From positions 1 to 54,517 of the forward strand of contig WFNZ01000020.1 of the NCBI GenBank assembly GCA_015488335.1: a stretch of 54,517 nt of DNA, read 5' to 3'. Below, in pieces: positions 41,022-49,465 of the stretch. The stretch is from Thermovibrio sp. (GTDB lineage: Bacteria; Aquificota; Aquificia; Desulfurobacteriales; Desulfurobacteriaceae). The translations under genes and the position numbers were made by a program. The notes beneath the pieces are model-generated. The model saw only the letters and a list, made by a program, of their open reading frames with translations, was not told where the DNA came from and ran no database searches. Numbering within the stretch: position 1 is the stretch's first letter; each line of letters begins with the position of its first letter.

Positions 41022-42287
41022 ATGAAAAGAAGGTTTAAGCTTTTTACCGTTCCGGTATTTTCAGCACTGCTTTTCCTTTTACTTGCAAGTTTTATCAACG
41101 CCATTATCCTGCCGCAGAAAGAGAAACTTGAAAACGCAGAGGCGAAAATTGAAGAAACAAATGAAGAACAGAAACCGGAACTTGTGAAGGAACTTGAAAA
41201 CGACTTCAAACTTCAATACCAGCTTTTTGAGAAGGCGGAAATTGAAGGAAACAGATTTGTATACAACACTGGGAATTACAAAATCATTTTCACAGTAGAC
41301 CCTCAGTTCCAGAAAATTGTTGAAAGGGAGTTTAAGAGATTCAAAGTAAAGTATGGTGCCTATGTGGCCTTAGACCCAAAAACTGGCTCAGTTGTAGCTG
41401 CAGTTTCAAGTCTTAAATATCCAAACCTTCTCTTTAAACGCTCATTTCCAACAGCCTCAACCTTCAAAATTGTAACAGCAGCTGCGGCTTTAGATACAGG
41501 GATTGCTACTCCAAAAACAGAGCTAAACTGTGGAGGGTTAGGGGACTCCTGTTCTCCCTCGGTCTGGCTCAACAGCTCCTATAGAGTTGAAAGGATCTTC
41601 TCTCAGTCTTTCGCCACTTCTGCCAACCCGTTTTTTGGGAACCTTGGAAGGCTTATAGGAAAGAAAAGGCTCATGGAGTATGCCTACCGGTTCGGATTTA
41701 ACAGGAAAGGTTACGACTTCCCGTGGGGAATTTTAAGGGAACCCCTTGACGATTACGAATTAGCCCTTACGGCAGCCGGACTCGGCGATACTGTAACCAG
41801 CCCCTTCCACGAAGCACTCATTGCCCAGACGATAGTAAACGGCGGAGTGATGGTCAAACCCCACATAGTAGAGAAGGTCATAGACCTTAAAACGGGAAAG
41901 GAGTACGACTTTAAACCTGTTAACATGGGACGAGTGGTAAAAGAAAAAACGGCAGATGAGATAAAAAAAATGATGGTTTTAACCGTAAAGATTGGAACGG
42001 TAGCAAATAGAAAGTACTTCAGGCTTCTCAGAAAGTACAGCGGTCTTACAGTCGGCGGAAAAACGGGAACTCTTACGGAGCGAAGTTATCCTGAGGGAAG
42101 GTGTGAGTGGTTTACCGGGTTTATGAGCTACCGAGGTAAAACCCTTGCTGTTTCGTCTGTAGCGGTTAACAACTGGCTTTACTATCTATCAGGATATGAG
42201 ATATCGGCAGTTGCAGCTGCAGACTTTGTTAAACTACAGGAGAGATACGCAAAAGGAGGGGAAAGATGTGCGTCTTCTGTAAGATAG
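41022..42287 (+). CDS. Short penicillin-binding transpeptidase
   Basis: A 421-aa protein with one N-terminal membrane anchor (~7-30), a ~50-residue charged helical linker and a transpeptidase domain with S146-T-F-K149, S200-A-N202 and K347-T-G349. Its length lacks the PBP dimerisation domain seen in FtsI at 13.4 kb. It resembles stand-alone class B-like or SpoVD/MrdA-derived transpeptidases. Two cysteines (CGG...C near 170-177) could form a disulfide in the periplasm. Its 3' end overlaps the HIT gene by 22 nt. Confidence 0.85.
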   Translation: MKRRFKLFTVPVFSALLFLLLASFINAIILPQKEKLENAEAKIEETNEEQKPELVKELENDFKLQYQLFEKAEIEGNRFVYNTGNYKIIFTVDPQFQKIVEREFKRFKVKYGAYVALDPKTGSVVAAVSSLKYPNLLFKRSFPTASTFKIVTAAAALDTGIATPKTELNCGGLGDSCSPSVWLNSSYRVERIFSQSFATSANPFFGNLGRLIGKKRLMEYAYRFGFNRKGYDFPWGILREPLDDYELALTAAGLGDTVTSPFHEALIAQTIVNGGVMVKPHIVEKVIDLKTGKEYDFKPVNMGRVVKEKTADEIKKMMVLTVKIGTVANRKYFRLLRKYSGLTVGGKTGTLTERSYPEGRCEWFTGFMSYRGKTLAVSSVAVNNWLYYLSGYEISAVAAADFVKLQERYAKGGERCASSVR

Positions 42288-42607
42288 TAAAGGGTGAAAT
42301 ACCTGCAAAGGTCGTTTACGAGGACGAAAAGGTTATGGCCTTCCACGACATCAATCCCCAGGCACCGGTTCACGTTCTTGTGATTCCAAAGGAGCACATC
42401 CCTACGGTTAACGATTTAAAAGAGGAACGCAAAGAACTTATAGGCCACATATTTACGGTTATCAAAGAGATAGCAAAAGAGCTGGGAATAGCCGAAAGCG
42501 GCTACCGGGTTCTGGTTAACTGTAACAGGGATGGAGGTCAGGAGATATACCACCTCCACTTCCACCTGCTGGGAGGAGCTCCCTTAGGGCCGATGGTCTG
42601 CCGTTAA
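42266..42607 (+). CDS. hinT: HIT-family nucleotide hydrolase (HinT-like)
   Basis: A 113-aa protein. MCVFCKIVKGEIPAKVVYED has the two N-terminal zinc-site cysteines (CxxC). The histidine triad is HLHFHLLGG. HinT enzymes hydrolyse adenosine phosphoramidates such as AMP-lysine. The start lies within the PBP gene. The stop codon interlocks with the stop of the convergent GGDEF gene in GTTAAC. Confidence 0.95.
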   Translation: MCVFCKIVKGEIPAKVVYEDEKVMAFHDINPQAPVHVLVIPKEHIPTVNDLKEERKELIGHIFTVIKEIAKELGIAESGYRVLVNCNRDGGQEIYHLHFHLLGGAPLGPMVCR

Positions 42608-43803
42608 CCGGAGAACTTATTTAGGTACATCATCTTGTCTGCCCTATCAAGGGCTTCCTCAAAGGGCTCTTCAGGGGAGCTCCACAAACTCCAACCTGCA
42701 GAGAAGGAGATGGGGACGGGGAGCTCCCCATCTCTGTTAACATTTTCCGTGTTTAAAACAATTCTCCGAACTATTCTGTTTAGAACTCTCTCATTTGCCT
42801 TAGGGACAAGAATTAAAAACTCATCTCCTCCTACTCTGAAAACGAAATCTCCCTTCCTTACAGACGACCGGAGTATAGATGCAAACTGCTGAATGTAAAG
42901 GTCTCCAATCTTATGGCCGTAGATATCGTTAACCTTTTTTAGGTTATTCAGGTCTAAGTAGATAATTCCGACAGGAAAGTTCTCTCTGTTCCTTGAAAGA
43001 AAGTGGAGCTGTTCCTGAAGAAAGTGGCGGTTGAAAACTTCCGTTAGGGGATCTCTGAAGGCGTAGTAAACAATCCTTTTGGGGAGTGTTCTCTTTGCAA
43101 GAAACTCAAAAGAATCAACTAAATCGTTGAGGGCGTCAAGAAGAGGTTGGGCAAGAACACTCTCATCGCTGTAGATCCGCTTTACAAAGTTCCAGCCTAT
43201 AACCTCCTCAATCCGGTTTAGAACCTTTAAAAGCTCCCTTGGGTAGTTTTCTGGCAGTTTTAAGCGTCTCAGAAAAGCCCTCTGGAACATTTCACACTGG
43301 AAAAGCAGGGCACTTTTCCTGCCCACTTTCGGGATGGGAAATCCCAACCGTTGACAGCCAAACTGATAGTCCTCTTCTGCCAGCCTTAAGAGAAGACCTC
43401 TATCAATACCTATCTCGTCGGCAAGTTTCTTTATTTTCTCTATCTCCCGCCGGGAGAGTTTCTCTAAACCCTGTCAGCCACCGGCAACGCCTATAAAGAA
43501 CTCGTCCTTCCCTGAGTAGAACTTCAGGGGAATCACAAAGTTTAGCTTTCCGGCAAAGCAGGTGTGGAGAAACGGTTTCTTTCGCCTCTTCGCTTTTTCA
43601 AACCGTTCTCTTCTGTCTGCTTCACACCTTTCTGGAACTCTTGAACTGATGACCTCACAGTAAGGAGGCATAAAATCCACAAACCTGAGATTGCCACTTT
43701 CGTCAAATATTCCAACAGAGGCCCCAAGGTAGGAAACAAAGTTCTGTAAAAGCCTCCCTAACTCTTCTGGATTAAAGTATTTGTCTAACCTGTCTATTCT
43801 CAC
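42604..43803 (-). CDS. PocR-like/GGDEF diguanylate cyclase with one in-frame UGA: candidate selenoprotein
   Basis: One open frame of 399 codons from GTG (43803) to TAA (42604) is interrupted only by TGA at 43474-43476 (codon 110). Before it lies a PocR-like sensory domain with conserved-type cysteines (YCEVISS, ERCEADRRERF, HTCFAGKLNFVIPL) ending IGVAGG. After it the same frame continues QGLEKLSRREIEKIKKL, a helical linker, and a GGDEF domain (RDPLTEVFNRHF, YLDLNNLKKVNDIYGH, RVGGDEFL). The GGDEF half alone would need a TTG at 43347 in mid-helix with no good ribosome site. A hairpin with loop GGC begins 17 nt after the UGA, at bacterial SECIS distance. Alternatives are a nonsense mutation, sequencing error or two separate proteins. 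It starts on the hisE stop (TAGTG). Confidence 0.7.
43443..43457 (-). promoter_or_regulatory. Candidate bacterial SECIS hairpin
   Basis: On the minus strand TCTCCC-GGC-GGGAGA forms a perfect 6-bp stem with a loop that starts with G. The loop begins 22 nt after the UGA. Known bacterial SECIS elements place a small hairpin with a G in the first loop positions about this far downstream. The stem also encodes ordinary helix residues, so selection is unproven. Confidence 0.5.
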
Positions 43804-44090
43804 TACTTCATCCGCCTCTTTAACTCCTCGGCTATCTCATCGTAGGTTATACCGCTGTTTACAAGGGCAACTGTTAAGTGGTAGAGAAGGTCGGAAACCT
43901 CATAAACGGCATCTCCTCTATTTCCAGACTTAAGGGCCAGTATTGTCTCTATTGCTTCTTCTCCAACTTTCTGAAGGATTCTGTCTTCGCCAGCCTTAAA
44001 AAGGGATGCGGTGTAGGAATTTTCTGGGAGCTCCCTCTTTCTCTTCTCAACAACCCTGTAGAGCTCCTCTAAAATTTCACCTATTTTCAT
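43803..44090 (-). CDS. hisE: Phosphoribosyl-ATP pyrophosphatase
   Basis: A 95-aa all-helical MazG-like enzyme for step 2 of histidine synthesis. [28 protein letters not shown] and [13 protein letters not shown] contain the conserved acidic metal ligands. It is a stand-alone HisE, separate from HisI but overlapping it by 4 nt. Its stop overlaps the GTG of the PocR-like/GGDEF gene. Confidence 0.95.
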   Translation of the reverse strand: MKIGEILEELYRVVEKRKRELPENSYTASLFKAGEDRILQKVGEEAIETILALKSGNRGDAVYEVSDLLYHLTVALVNSGITYDEIAEELKRRMK

Positions 44091-44458
44091 TTTTCCTCCG
44101 CTACTTTCCTGAAGAAACAGCTGTATTCTCCTGTGTGGCAGGCAACTCCTTTCTGGTCAACTAAGTAAAGGAGAGTGTCGCCGTCGCAGTCAAGTAAAAC
44201 TTCTTTAACTTTCTGAACGTTTCCAGAAGTTTCACCCTTTTTCCAGAGCTTCCCCCTTGAACGGGAGTAGTAGTGGGCATAACCGGTTTTAAGGGTTTTC
44301 TCAAGTGCTTCTCTGTTTGCGTAGGCAACCATGAGAACCTTTTTCGTGTTGACATCCTGAACCACAACGGGAACTAAGCCGTTACTTTTATCAAAATCTA
44401 TCTGGCTCAAAAGTTCTGTGTTTACCTTCAAGGTTCTTCTCCTGAATTCGTAGTCCAT
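44087..44458 (-). CDS. hisI: Phosphoribosyl-AMP cyclohydrolase
   Basis: A 123-aa enzyme for step 3 of histidine synthesis. [45 protein letters not shown], and the zinc ligands [11 protein letters not shown] and [12 protein letters not shown] are all present. I start at ATG 44458 (MDYEFRRR). A longer frame to 44524 would overlap the upstream outer-membrane gene and adds a non-homologous stretch. HisI and HisE are separate genes but translationally coupled. Confidence 0.94.
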   Translation of the reverse strand: MDYEFRRRTLKVNTELLSQIDFDKSNGLVPVVVQDVNTKKVLMVAYANREALEKTLKTGYAHYYSRSRGKLWKKGETSGNVQKVKEVLLDCDGDTLLYLVDQKGVACHTGEYSCFFRKVAEEK

Positions 44459-44462
44459 TATT

Positions 44463-46493
44463 CTACCAGCTGAGTTTAAACCGAAGCCCTGTATAGTTGA
44501 TTGAGGAGCTCCCCACACCTCCAAGGAGTTCCAAACTGCACCTTTTTCCCGGTTTCAGAATAATTCCAAGACCGAACTCCTGAGCAATGTATTCTCCAGA
44601 GAACCTGTAGAGTCTGTCGTAGATTAGCCGGATTTTTGTTGAGAACCTGGGAAACTTCCAGAAGTTTAAAGGTCTTTCTAAAGAAGCTGTAGCGTAGCGG
44701 ATTCCCCTCTCTCCCGGTCTCAGTGCAAGGCCAACGTCCCTGTAAAACTCCTTCAAGTTAAAGGTTGAAAAGGAGTTTGAAAAGACCCTGTATTCCACAG
44801 AAATTCCCGTTCCAAAGAGAGAACCCCTTATGCCGAAAACAGCTCCCCAGTCTCCTCTGTGGCCGTGTCCCCACTCTTTTACGCCGCCAACGGAGAAGTT
44901 CTCCCGTCTCAGGAAGAGTGAGAGGGCCGACTGGGTGGAGCTCCCGTTGAAAACCGCTACGTAAGAAAGGTTTTTGTAGGAAAGAATGGAAACTCCGTGG
45001 TCCTGACTTCCTCTCCCACTGTCAAGCCTGTGGTAAAAGAGAGAGGCTATCAAACCGTTAACCTTGTAGGAAACACCGGGAAGGTAATCTGAAAAGAGTG
45101 GTTCAACTGTAACCGGCTGAAGACCGACACTGTAGTTTCTCCCGAATGTATAGAGCTCCTCAAGGTGCCACAGTTTCCCGTGGCTCCTCTGGTAGAGGAA
45201 GTTGTCTGAAGTATTTCCCCAGACGACGTAGTCAAACTTTGAGTTCTTTCCCGTTGAAACCTTGAAACGGAAGTTGTCTGTATAGGCAGTCAGCTTATAG
45301 GCTGAGTGCCAGAACCCTACGTGCTTATACTCAGCCCAGCCCTCATACTCAAGCTGTGCGGGGTAGGGCTTACCTGGAAAGTCTGCGTATTCGCCGATAA
45401 CATCAAAGTAGTTTTTCAGCTTAATGCTTAAATTCCCGTAACTCTCTGGAAGTTTCACTCCCCATCTGTAACCGCCGAAAAATGCGTAGGTTCCATCGCT
45501 GCCAAGAGCACCCTTTAAAAAGAGAGCTCCCCCCTTTACCGGGTAGTCAACCTCTCCTCCCGCCTCGTTTCCTATCAGTCTGCCAGAAGCAGTCTCAAAC
45601 CTTGCAGCATAAAGGTTAATCGGCAGATTCCGGTAGCTGAAAGAGTATGAAACTTTCCCGAAGCGCAAATTTCCCAAAGTTGGCCTGAAAATGAGACCTT
45701 CACCTTTCAGGTCTTCCCTGTAACCATAAGTAGTTATCCCCTTCTGCCAGTAACCACCGGTAAATTTCAGAGAGCCCAGAGAGAGCTCCCCCCAACCGCC
45801 GTAGTTTCCGTTCTGAGAGACTACTGAAACTGTGTAGTTTTTCCCGTTTAATTTCAGGAACAGGCCGTTTTTAAATACAGCTGGAGAAGGTCCCTTAGCA
45901 TCCATAATCCTGTAGCCACCAAAAGTTAAACTACCTTTTTCAACTCCAAAAACGGCTATATCAACGTCATCCTCATTCTTCCTCTCAGGTAGCAGGAACT
46001 TCCCCTCGTAACCTGCAATCTGGTTCCAGAAGAGTGAATAGCCTTTGAAGGAATAGTCAAAGCTCGCTCCCCAGAGGCTGTCTCTAAAAAGGGCAGGAAT
46101 TTCAAAGGTCTGTTTACCAAGTTTCAGGTTGAGGTTTTTAAAGAGGAAACCTTTTTTACTCAGGTAGAGTTCCCCAACGTTAAAGGTTTTACCCCCTCCC
46201 GAAAAGAGAGAATCACCGTTTGATGTGAAGATGTTAACGCAGGGAACTTTAGTCGTTCCGGAGGTTACAGAGAACTTGAAGACTGTTCCCCTGCTCAGAT
46301 AAAAAGTTTTACCGATGTTTAAACGGTAGTAATAACCGGTCTTCCTTCCCCTCCACTTCTCAAGACCCAGCTCCCGTCTGTAGTCTCCCTTAAGATGAAC
46401 CCCGTAAAACCCGGTTTCACCGGAAATTTGGAACCCAAAAGCGGGAAGAGGAAGAAGGGAAAGGAGTAGAAGGGCGGCCGTAGTTGATTTCAC
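44463..46493 (-). CDS. Outer-membrane beta-barrel protein (porin-like)
   Basis: A 676-aa protein with a signal peptide ([20 protein letters not shown], ~20 residues). A long run of alternating polar/aromatic beta strands follows, rich in Tyr, Gly and Phe, ending in FKLSW, the aromatic C-terminus recognised by the BAM complex. No plug domain or TonB box is seen. The cargo is unknown. Its stop is 5 nt before hisI, an odd pairing of an envelope protein with histidine synthesis. Confidence 0.8.
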   Translation of the reverse strand: MKSTTAALLLLSLLPLPAFGFQISGETGFYGVHLKGDYRRELGLEKWRGRKTGYYYRLNIGKTFYLSRGTVFKFSVTSGTTKVPCVNIFTSNGDSLFSGGGKTFNVGELYLSKKGFLFKNLNLKLGKQTFEIPALFRDSLWGASFDYSFKGYSLFWNQIAGYEGKFLLPERKNEDDVDIAVFGVEKGSLTFGGYRIMDAKGPSPAVFKNGLFLKLNGKNYTVSVVSQNGNYGGWGELSLGSLKFTGGYWQKGITTYGYREDLKGEGLIFRPTLGNLRFGKVSYSFSYRNLPINLYAARFETASGRLIGNEAGGEVDYPVKGGALFLKGALGSDGTYAFFGGYRWGVKLPESYGNLSIKLKNYFDVIGEYADFPGKPYPAQLEYEGWAEYKHVGFWHSAYKLTAYTDNFRFKVSTGKNSKFDYVVWGNTSDNFLYQRSHGKLWHLEELYTFGRNYSVGLQPVTVEPLFSDYLPGVSYKVNGLIASLFYHRLDSGRGSQDHGVSILSYKNLSYVAVFNGSSTQSALSLFLRRENFSVGGVKEWGHGHRGDWGAVFGIRGSLFGTGISVEYRVFSNSFSTFNLKEFYRDVGLALRPGERGIRYATASLERPLNFWKFPRFSTKIRLIYDRLYRFSGEYIAQEFGLGIILKPGKRCSLELLGGVGSSSINYTGLRFKLSW

Positions 46494-46544
46494 TTTCCCT
46501 CCAGATTAGTTTAATTTAAACAATTCAGATTTTACGATAAAGGA

Positions 46545-47342
46545 ATGACTATGAAACTTGTTGCCCACGTTTCTGGAAAGGAGATACTGAAAAACCCCCA
46601 GCTGATAGAACGGTTTGTAAAAGCTGGTTTGGGGGTGGAGCTCCAGCTAACTGCAGAAGTGTTAGATTCCCTCACACTCAAAGATTTCGGTAAGCTGAGA
46701 AGGCTTGCAGGGGGAGCTCCCATAACAGTCCACGCCCCGTTTATAGACCTCAACCCGGGAGCTCTTGACTCCTACGTCTTAAGGGCTACAAGAGATAGAT
46801 TCTTTGAAACTGTAACAGCAGCGAGGGTTTTAAACGCCGAAGTTATCGTTTTCCACACAGGCTACCACCCCCAGAAAGTTGACCCTTTTTACAACAGCTG
46901 GTTTGAGAGAGCTCTTGAGACCTTCAAAGAGGTTACAGAAGAATGGAACGGAAAAATAGCCCTTGAGAACGTTTTTGATAGAAATCCCAAGAACCTAAAA
47001 AATTTTATAAAAAACCTTCCCGAAAACGCAGGAGTCTGTTTAGACGTTGGCCACATGAACCTGTTTTCAGAAGTTCCCGTTTCACTGTGGTTTGAGATGT
47101 TGGGAAACAGAATCTACGAGTTCCACCTCCACGACAACTTAGGACTCCAGGACAACCACTTTCCCATGGGAACGGGAACGGTGAACTACCCTGAAGTGTT
47201 CACCCAGATGGAAAAGCTGAAACAGGAGTATATTTTAAACCTTGAAAACAAAACCTATGAAGACGTTTTAAAGAGTCTGGAAATTTTAAGGAGGAACGTT
47301 AAATGGAGAGAGATATCGTTATTTACCCAAACGAAATATTAA
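46545..47342 (+). CDS. Xylose-isomerase-like TIM-barrel protein (AP-endonuclease family 2 fold)
   Basis: A 265-aa protein. ITVHAPFIDLNPG, VIVFHTGYHP, IALENVF, VCLDVGHMN and EFHLHDN follow the metal-ligand order of sugar-isomerase/endonuclease IV barrels. It is shorter than Nfo and lacks its full zinc set, so an isomerase-like role is more likely. The start ATGACTATG allows two initiation points. It overlaps def by 40 nt. Confidence 0.85.
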   Translation: MTMKLVAHVSGKEILKNPQLIERFVKAGLGVELQLTAEVLDSLTLKDFGKLRRLAGGAPITVHAPFIDLNPGALDSYVLRATRDRFFETVTAARVLNAEVIVFHTGYHPQKVDPFYNSWFERALETFKEVTEEWNGKIALENVFDRNPKNLKNFIKNLPENAGVCLDVGHMNLFSEVPVSLWFEMLGNRIYEFHLHDNLGLQDNHFPMGTGTVNYPEVFTQMEKLKQEYILNLENKTYEDVLKSLEILRRNVKWREISLFTQTKY

Positions 47343-47836
47343 AGACAAAGGCAGAGGAAGTTAAAGAGTTCAACGAGAAGATAATAAACCTTGTAAATGA
47401 TATGTTTGAAACCATGTACAAAAGGGGTGGAGTGGGACTTGCTGCAAATCAGGTAGGCGTTCTAAAGCAGGTCGTTGTTATAGACCTCCACTCAAGGACC
47501 GAAAAGCAGGGGAAAGAACAGATAGTTTTAATAAACCCTGAAATAGTAGCCCAGGAGGGAGAGATCGTAAAAGAGGAAGGTTGCCTTTCACTTCCGGGGC
47601 TCTACAGGAAGGTTAAGAGGGCTGCCTACGTAAAGGTGAAGGCACAGAATTTAAACGGAGAGGATTTTGAGATTGAAGGAGAAGACCTCCTTGCAAGGGC
47701 TCTTCAGCACGAGATAGACCATCTGAACGGTGTTGTTTTCATAGACAGACTTTCTCCGCTTCAGAAAAGGTTAGCACTTGAGAAGTACAAGAAACTAAAG
47801 AGGAAGTACGAAAGAGAAATGGCACAGAAAAGGTAA
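47303..47836 (+). CDS. def: Peptide deformylase
   Basis: A 177-aa metalloenzyme removing the formyl group from new proteins. GGVGLAANQVG, EGCLSLPG and QHEIDHLNGVVF are the three invariant motifs supplying Cys and two His metal ligands. It lies between the TIM-barrel gene and nnrD/E without any fmt gene next to it. Confidence 0.96.
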   Translation: MERDIVIYPNEILKTKAEEVKEFNEKIINLVNDMFETMYKRGGVGLAANQVGVLKQVVVIDLHSRTEKQGKEQIVLINPEIVAQEGEIVKEEGCLSLPGLYRKVKRAAYVKVKAQNLNGEDFEIEGEDLLARALQHEIDHLNGVVFIDRLSPLQKRLALEKYKKLKRKYEREMAQKR

Positions 47837-47851
47837 CCTGAGGAGGGAGAG

Positions 47852-49465
47852 ATGAGGCTCTTAAAGGCCGGAGAGATGGCACAGATAGACAGGGAAACGA
47901 TAGAAACCGTTGGCATTCCCGGAATTGTTTTAATGGAGAACGCCTCAAGGGGAGTTGCAGAAGTTGTCTACAGGTATGTTAAGGGGAGCTCCGTCCTCGT
48001 CGTCTGCGGAAAAGGGAACAACGGAGGAGACGGACTTGCAGCTGCAAGGCACCTCTACAACTTAGGGTACGAAGTAACAGTTGTATTAACCACTCAACCT
48101 GAAAACCTTAAAGGAGATGCCAGACAGAACTACGAGATAATCTCAAAACTTCCGGTTCCCGTTCACGTTATAGATACGTCGGAAAGACTGATAGAGCTCT
48201 ACGAGCTCCTGAAGGAGTCTGAAATAGTTATAGACGCCCTTTTCGGAACCGGCCTTTCAAAACCTTTACAAGGGTTCTACGCCGACGTTGTTGACCTGAT
48301 AAACAGGTCAAACAGAACGGTTGTTTCTGTAGATATACCTTCCGGCCTTTCGGCAGACACAGGGAAAGTTATAGGAAAACATGTTGTTGCAGACTACACT
48401 GTAACCTTCGCCTACCCAAAAATTGCTCACGTATTTCCACCGGCCTGTGAAAGCTGCGGAAAAGTTTTCGTTACAGACATCTCAATTCCTGAAGATGTCC
48501 CGTTCCTCTTAGGCCCCGAAAGGTATCTCTTAACAGCAGATGAGGTCCTCTTTACACTTCCACCCCGAGAGATAATGGACCACAAGTACACCTTTGGCCA
48601 CGTTGCAGTAATAGGAGGTTCTGTCGGGAAAACGGGAGCTCCCTCAATGGCCGCAGAGGCTGTTTTAAGAACAGGAGCAGGCCTCTCAACTGTAATAGTT
48701 CCGGAGTCTCTCAACCAGATATTTGAGACAAAACTGACAGAGGTCATGTCAATTCCCATAAAGGACGATGGGAAGGGATACTTTGGAATCGGCGAATTGG
48801 AACCTGTTTTAGAGACGGTAGAGAATGGCAAGTTCTCGGCAGTTGTCATAGGAATGGGGCTCGGCAACAACCCCGACACCTACGAGTTCGTCAGAGAGTT
48901 TGTAAAAGAGTGCAACCTACCCATGGTTATTGACGCAGACGGAATAAACGCCCTCTCAGAGAGCCCTGAAATTTTAAAGCTAAAGGAAGTTCCAACGATC
49001 CTTACTCCCCACATCGGAGAGTTCTCAAGGATATCCAAAAAGAGCAAAGAGGAGATCCTGTCAGCTCCCTGTGAGGTTGCCCTTGAGTTCTCACAGCACT
49101 TTGGAGTAACTTTAGTCCTTAAAAGCGGAAGAACTGTAGTTGCAACAAAAGAGGGGAAAACCTACGTAAATGTTATAGGAAACCCGGGAATGGCAACGGC
49201 AGGAACAGGAGACGTTCTCTCTGGAGTGGTGGGAGCTCTCCTCGGAATGGGAATTGAAGAAGAAGATGCAGCAAAGTTCGGCGTATTCCTCCACTCCCTT
49301 GCAGGAGACATAGCGGCGGAAGAACTAACTCAAGAGAGCCTTAAAGCCTGCGACCTGATAGAGAAACTCCCTAAAGCTATTAAAAAAATAAAAGAACTTG
49401 AGAGGAACCCTAAGAAATCTGCCTCTCCCTTTGTAACGGAATTGAGAGAGATTGTGGGTGTATAA
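47852..49465 (+). CDS. nnr: Bifunctional NAD(P)H-hydrate epimerase/dehydratase
   Basis: A 537-aa repair enzyme. The N-terminal YjeF epimerase domain (NnrE) has VVCGKGNNGGDGLAAARHL and SVDIPSGLSADTG. The C-terminal carbohydrate-kinase-like dehydratase (NnrD) has HKYTFGHVAVIGGS, VIDADGINAL, LTPHIGEF and GNPGMATAGTGDVLSG. Together they rescue damaged NADHX/NADPHX. It overlaps the following histidine-kinase gene by 14 nt. Confidence 0.95.
   Translation: MRLLKAGEMAQIDRETIETVGIPGIVLMENASRGVAEVVYRYVKGSSVLVVCGKGNNGGDGLAAARHLYNLGYEVTVVLTTQPENLKGDARQNYEIISKLPVPVHVIDTSERLIELYELLKESEIVIDALFGTGLSKPLQGFYADVVDLINRSNRTVVSVDIPSGLSADTGKVIGKHVVADYTVTFAYPKIAHVFPPACESCGKVFVTDISIPEDVPFLLGPERYLLTADEVLFTLPPREIMDHKYTFGHVAVIGGSVGKTGAPSMAAEAVLRTGAGLSTVIVPESLNQIFETKLTEVMSIPIKDDGKGYFGIGELEPVLETVENGKFSAVVIGMGLGNNPDTYEFVREFVKECNLPMVIDADGINALSESPEILKLKEVPTILTPHIGEFSRISKKSKEEILSAPCEVALEFSQHFGVTLVLKSGRTVVATKEGKTYVNVIGNPGMATAGTGDVLSGVVGALLGMGIEEEDAAKFGVFLHSLAGDIAAEELTQESLKACDLIEKLPKAIKKIKELERNPKKSASPFVTELREIVGV

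Noticed and set aside
42604-43347. Separate GGDEF gene starting at TTG 43347, with the PocR-like part as its own gene.
   Set aside because: Both halves are in the same frame. The proposed TTG lies in the middle of a continuous helix-linker-domain sequence and lacks a ribosome site. I report one gene with a UGA, while noting a nonsense mutation as the alternative.
44087-44524. hisI starting at 44524.
   Set aside because: It would overlap the outer-membrane gene by 62 nt, and the extra residues do not match HisI. ATG 44458 gives the normal start.
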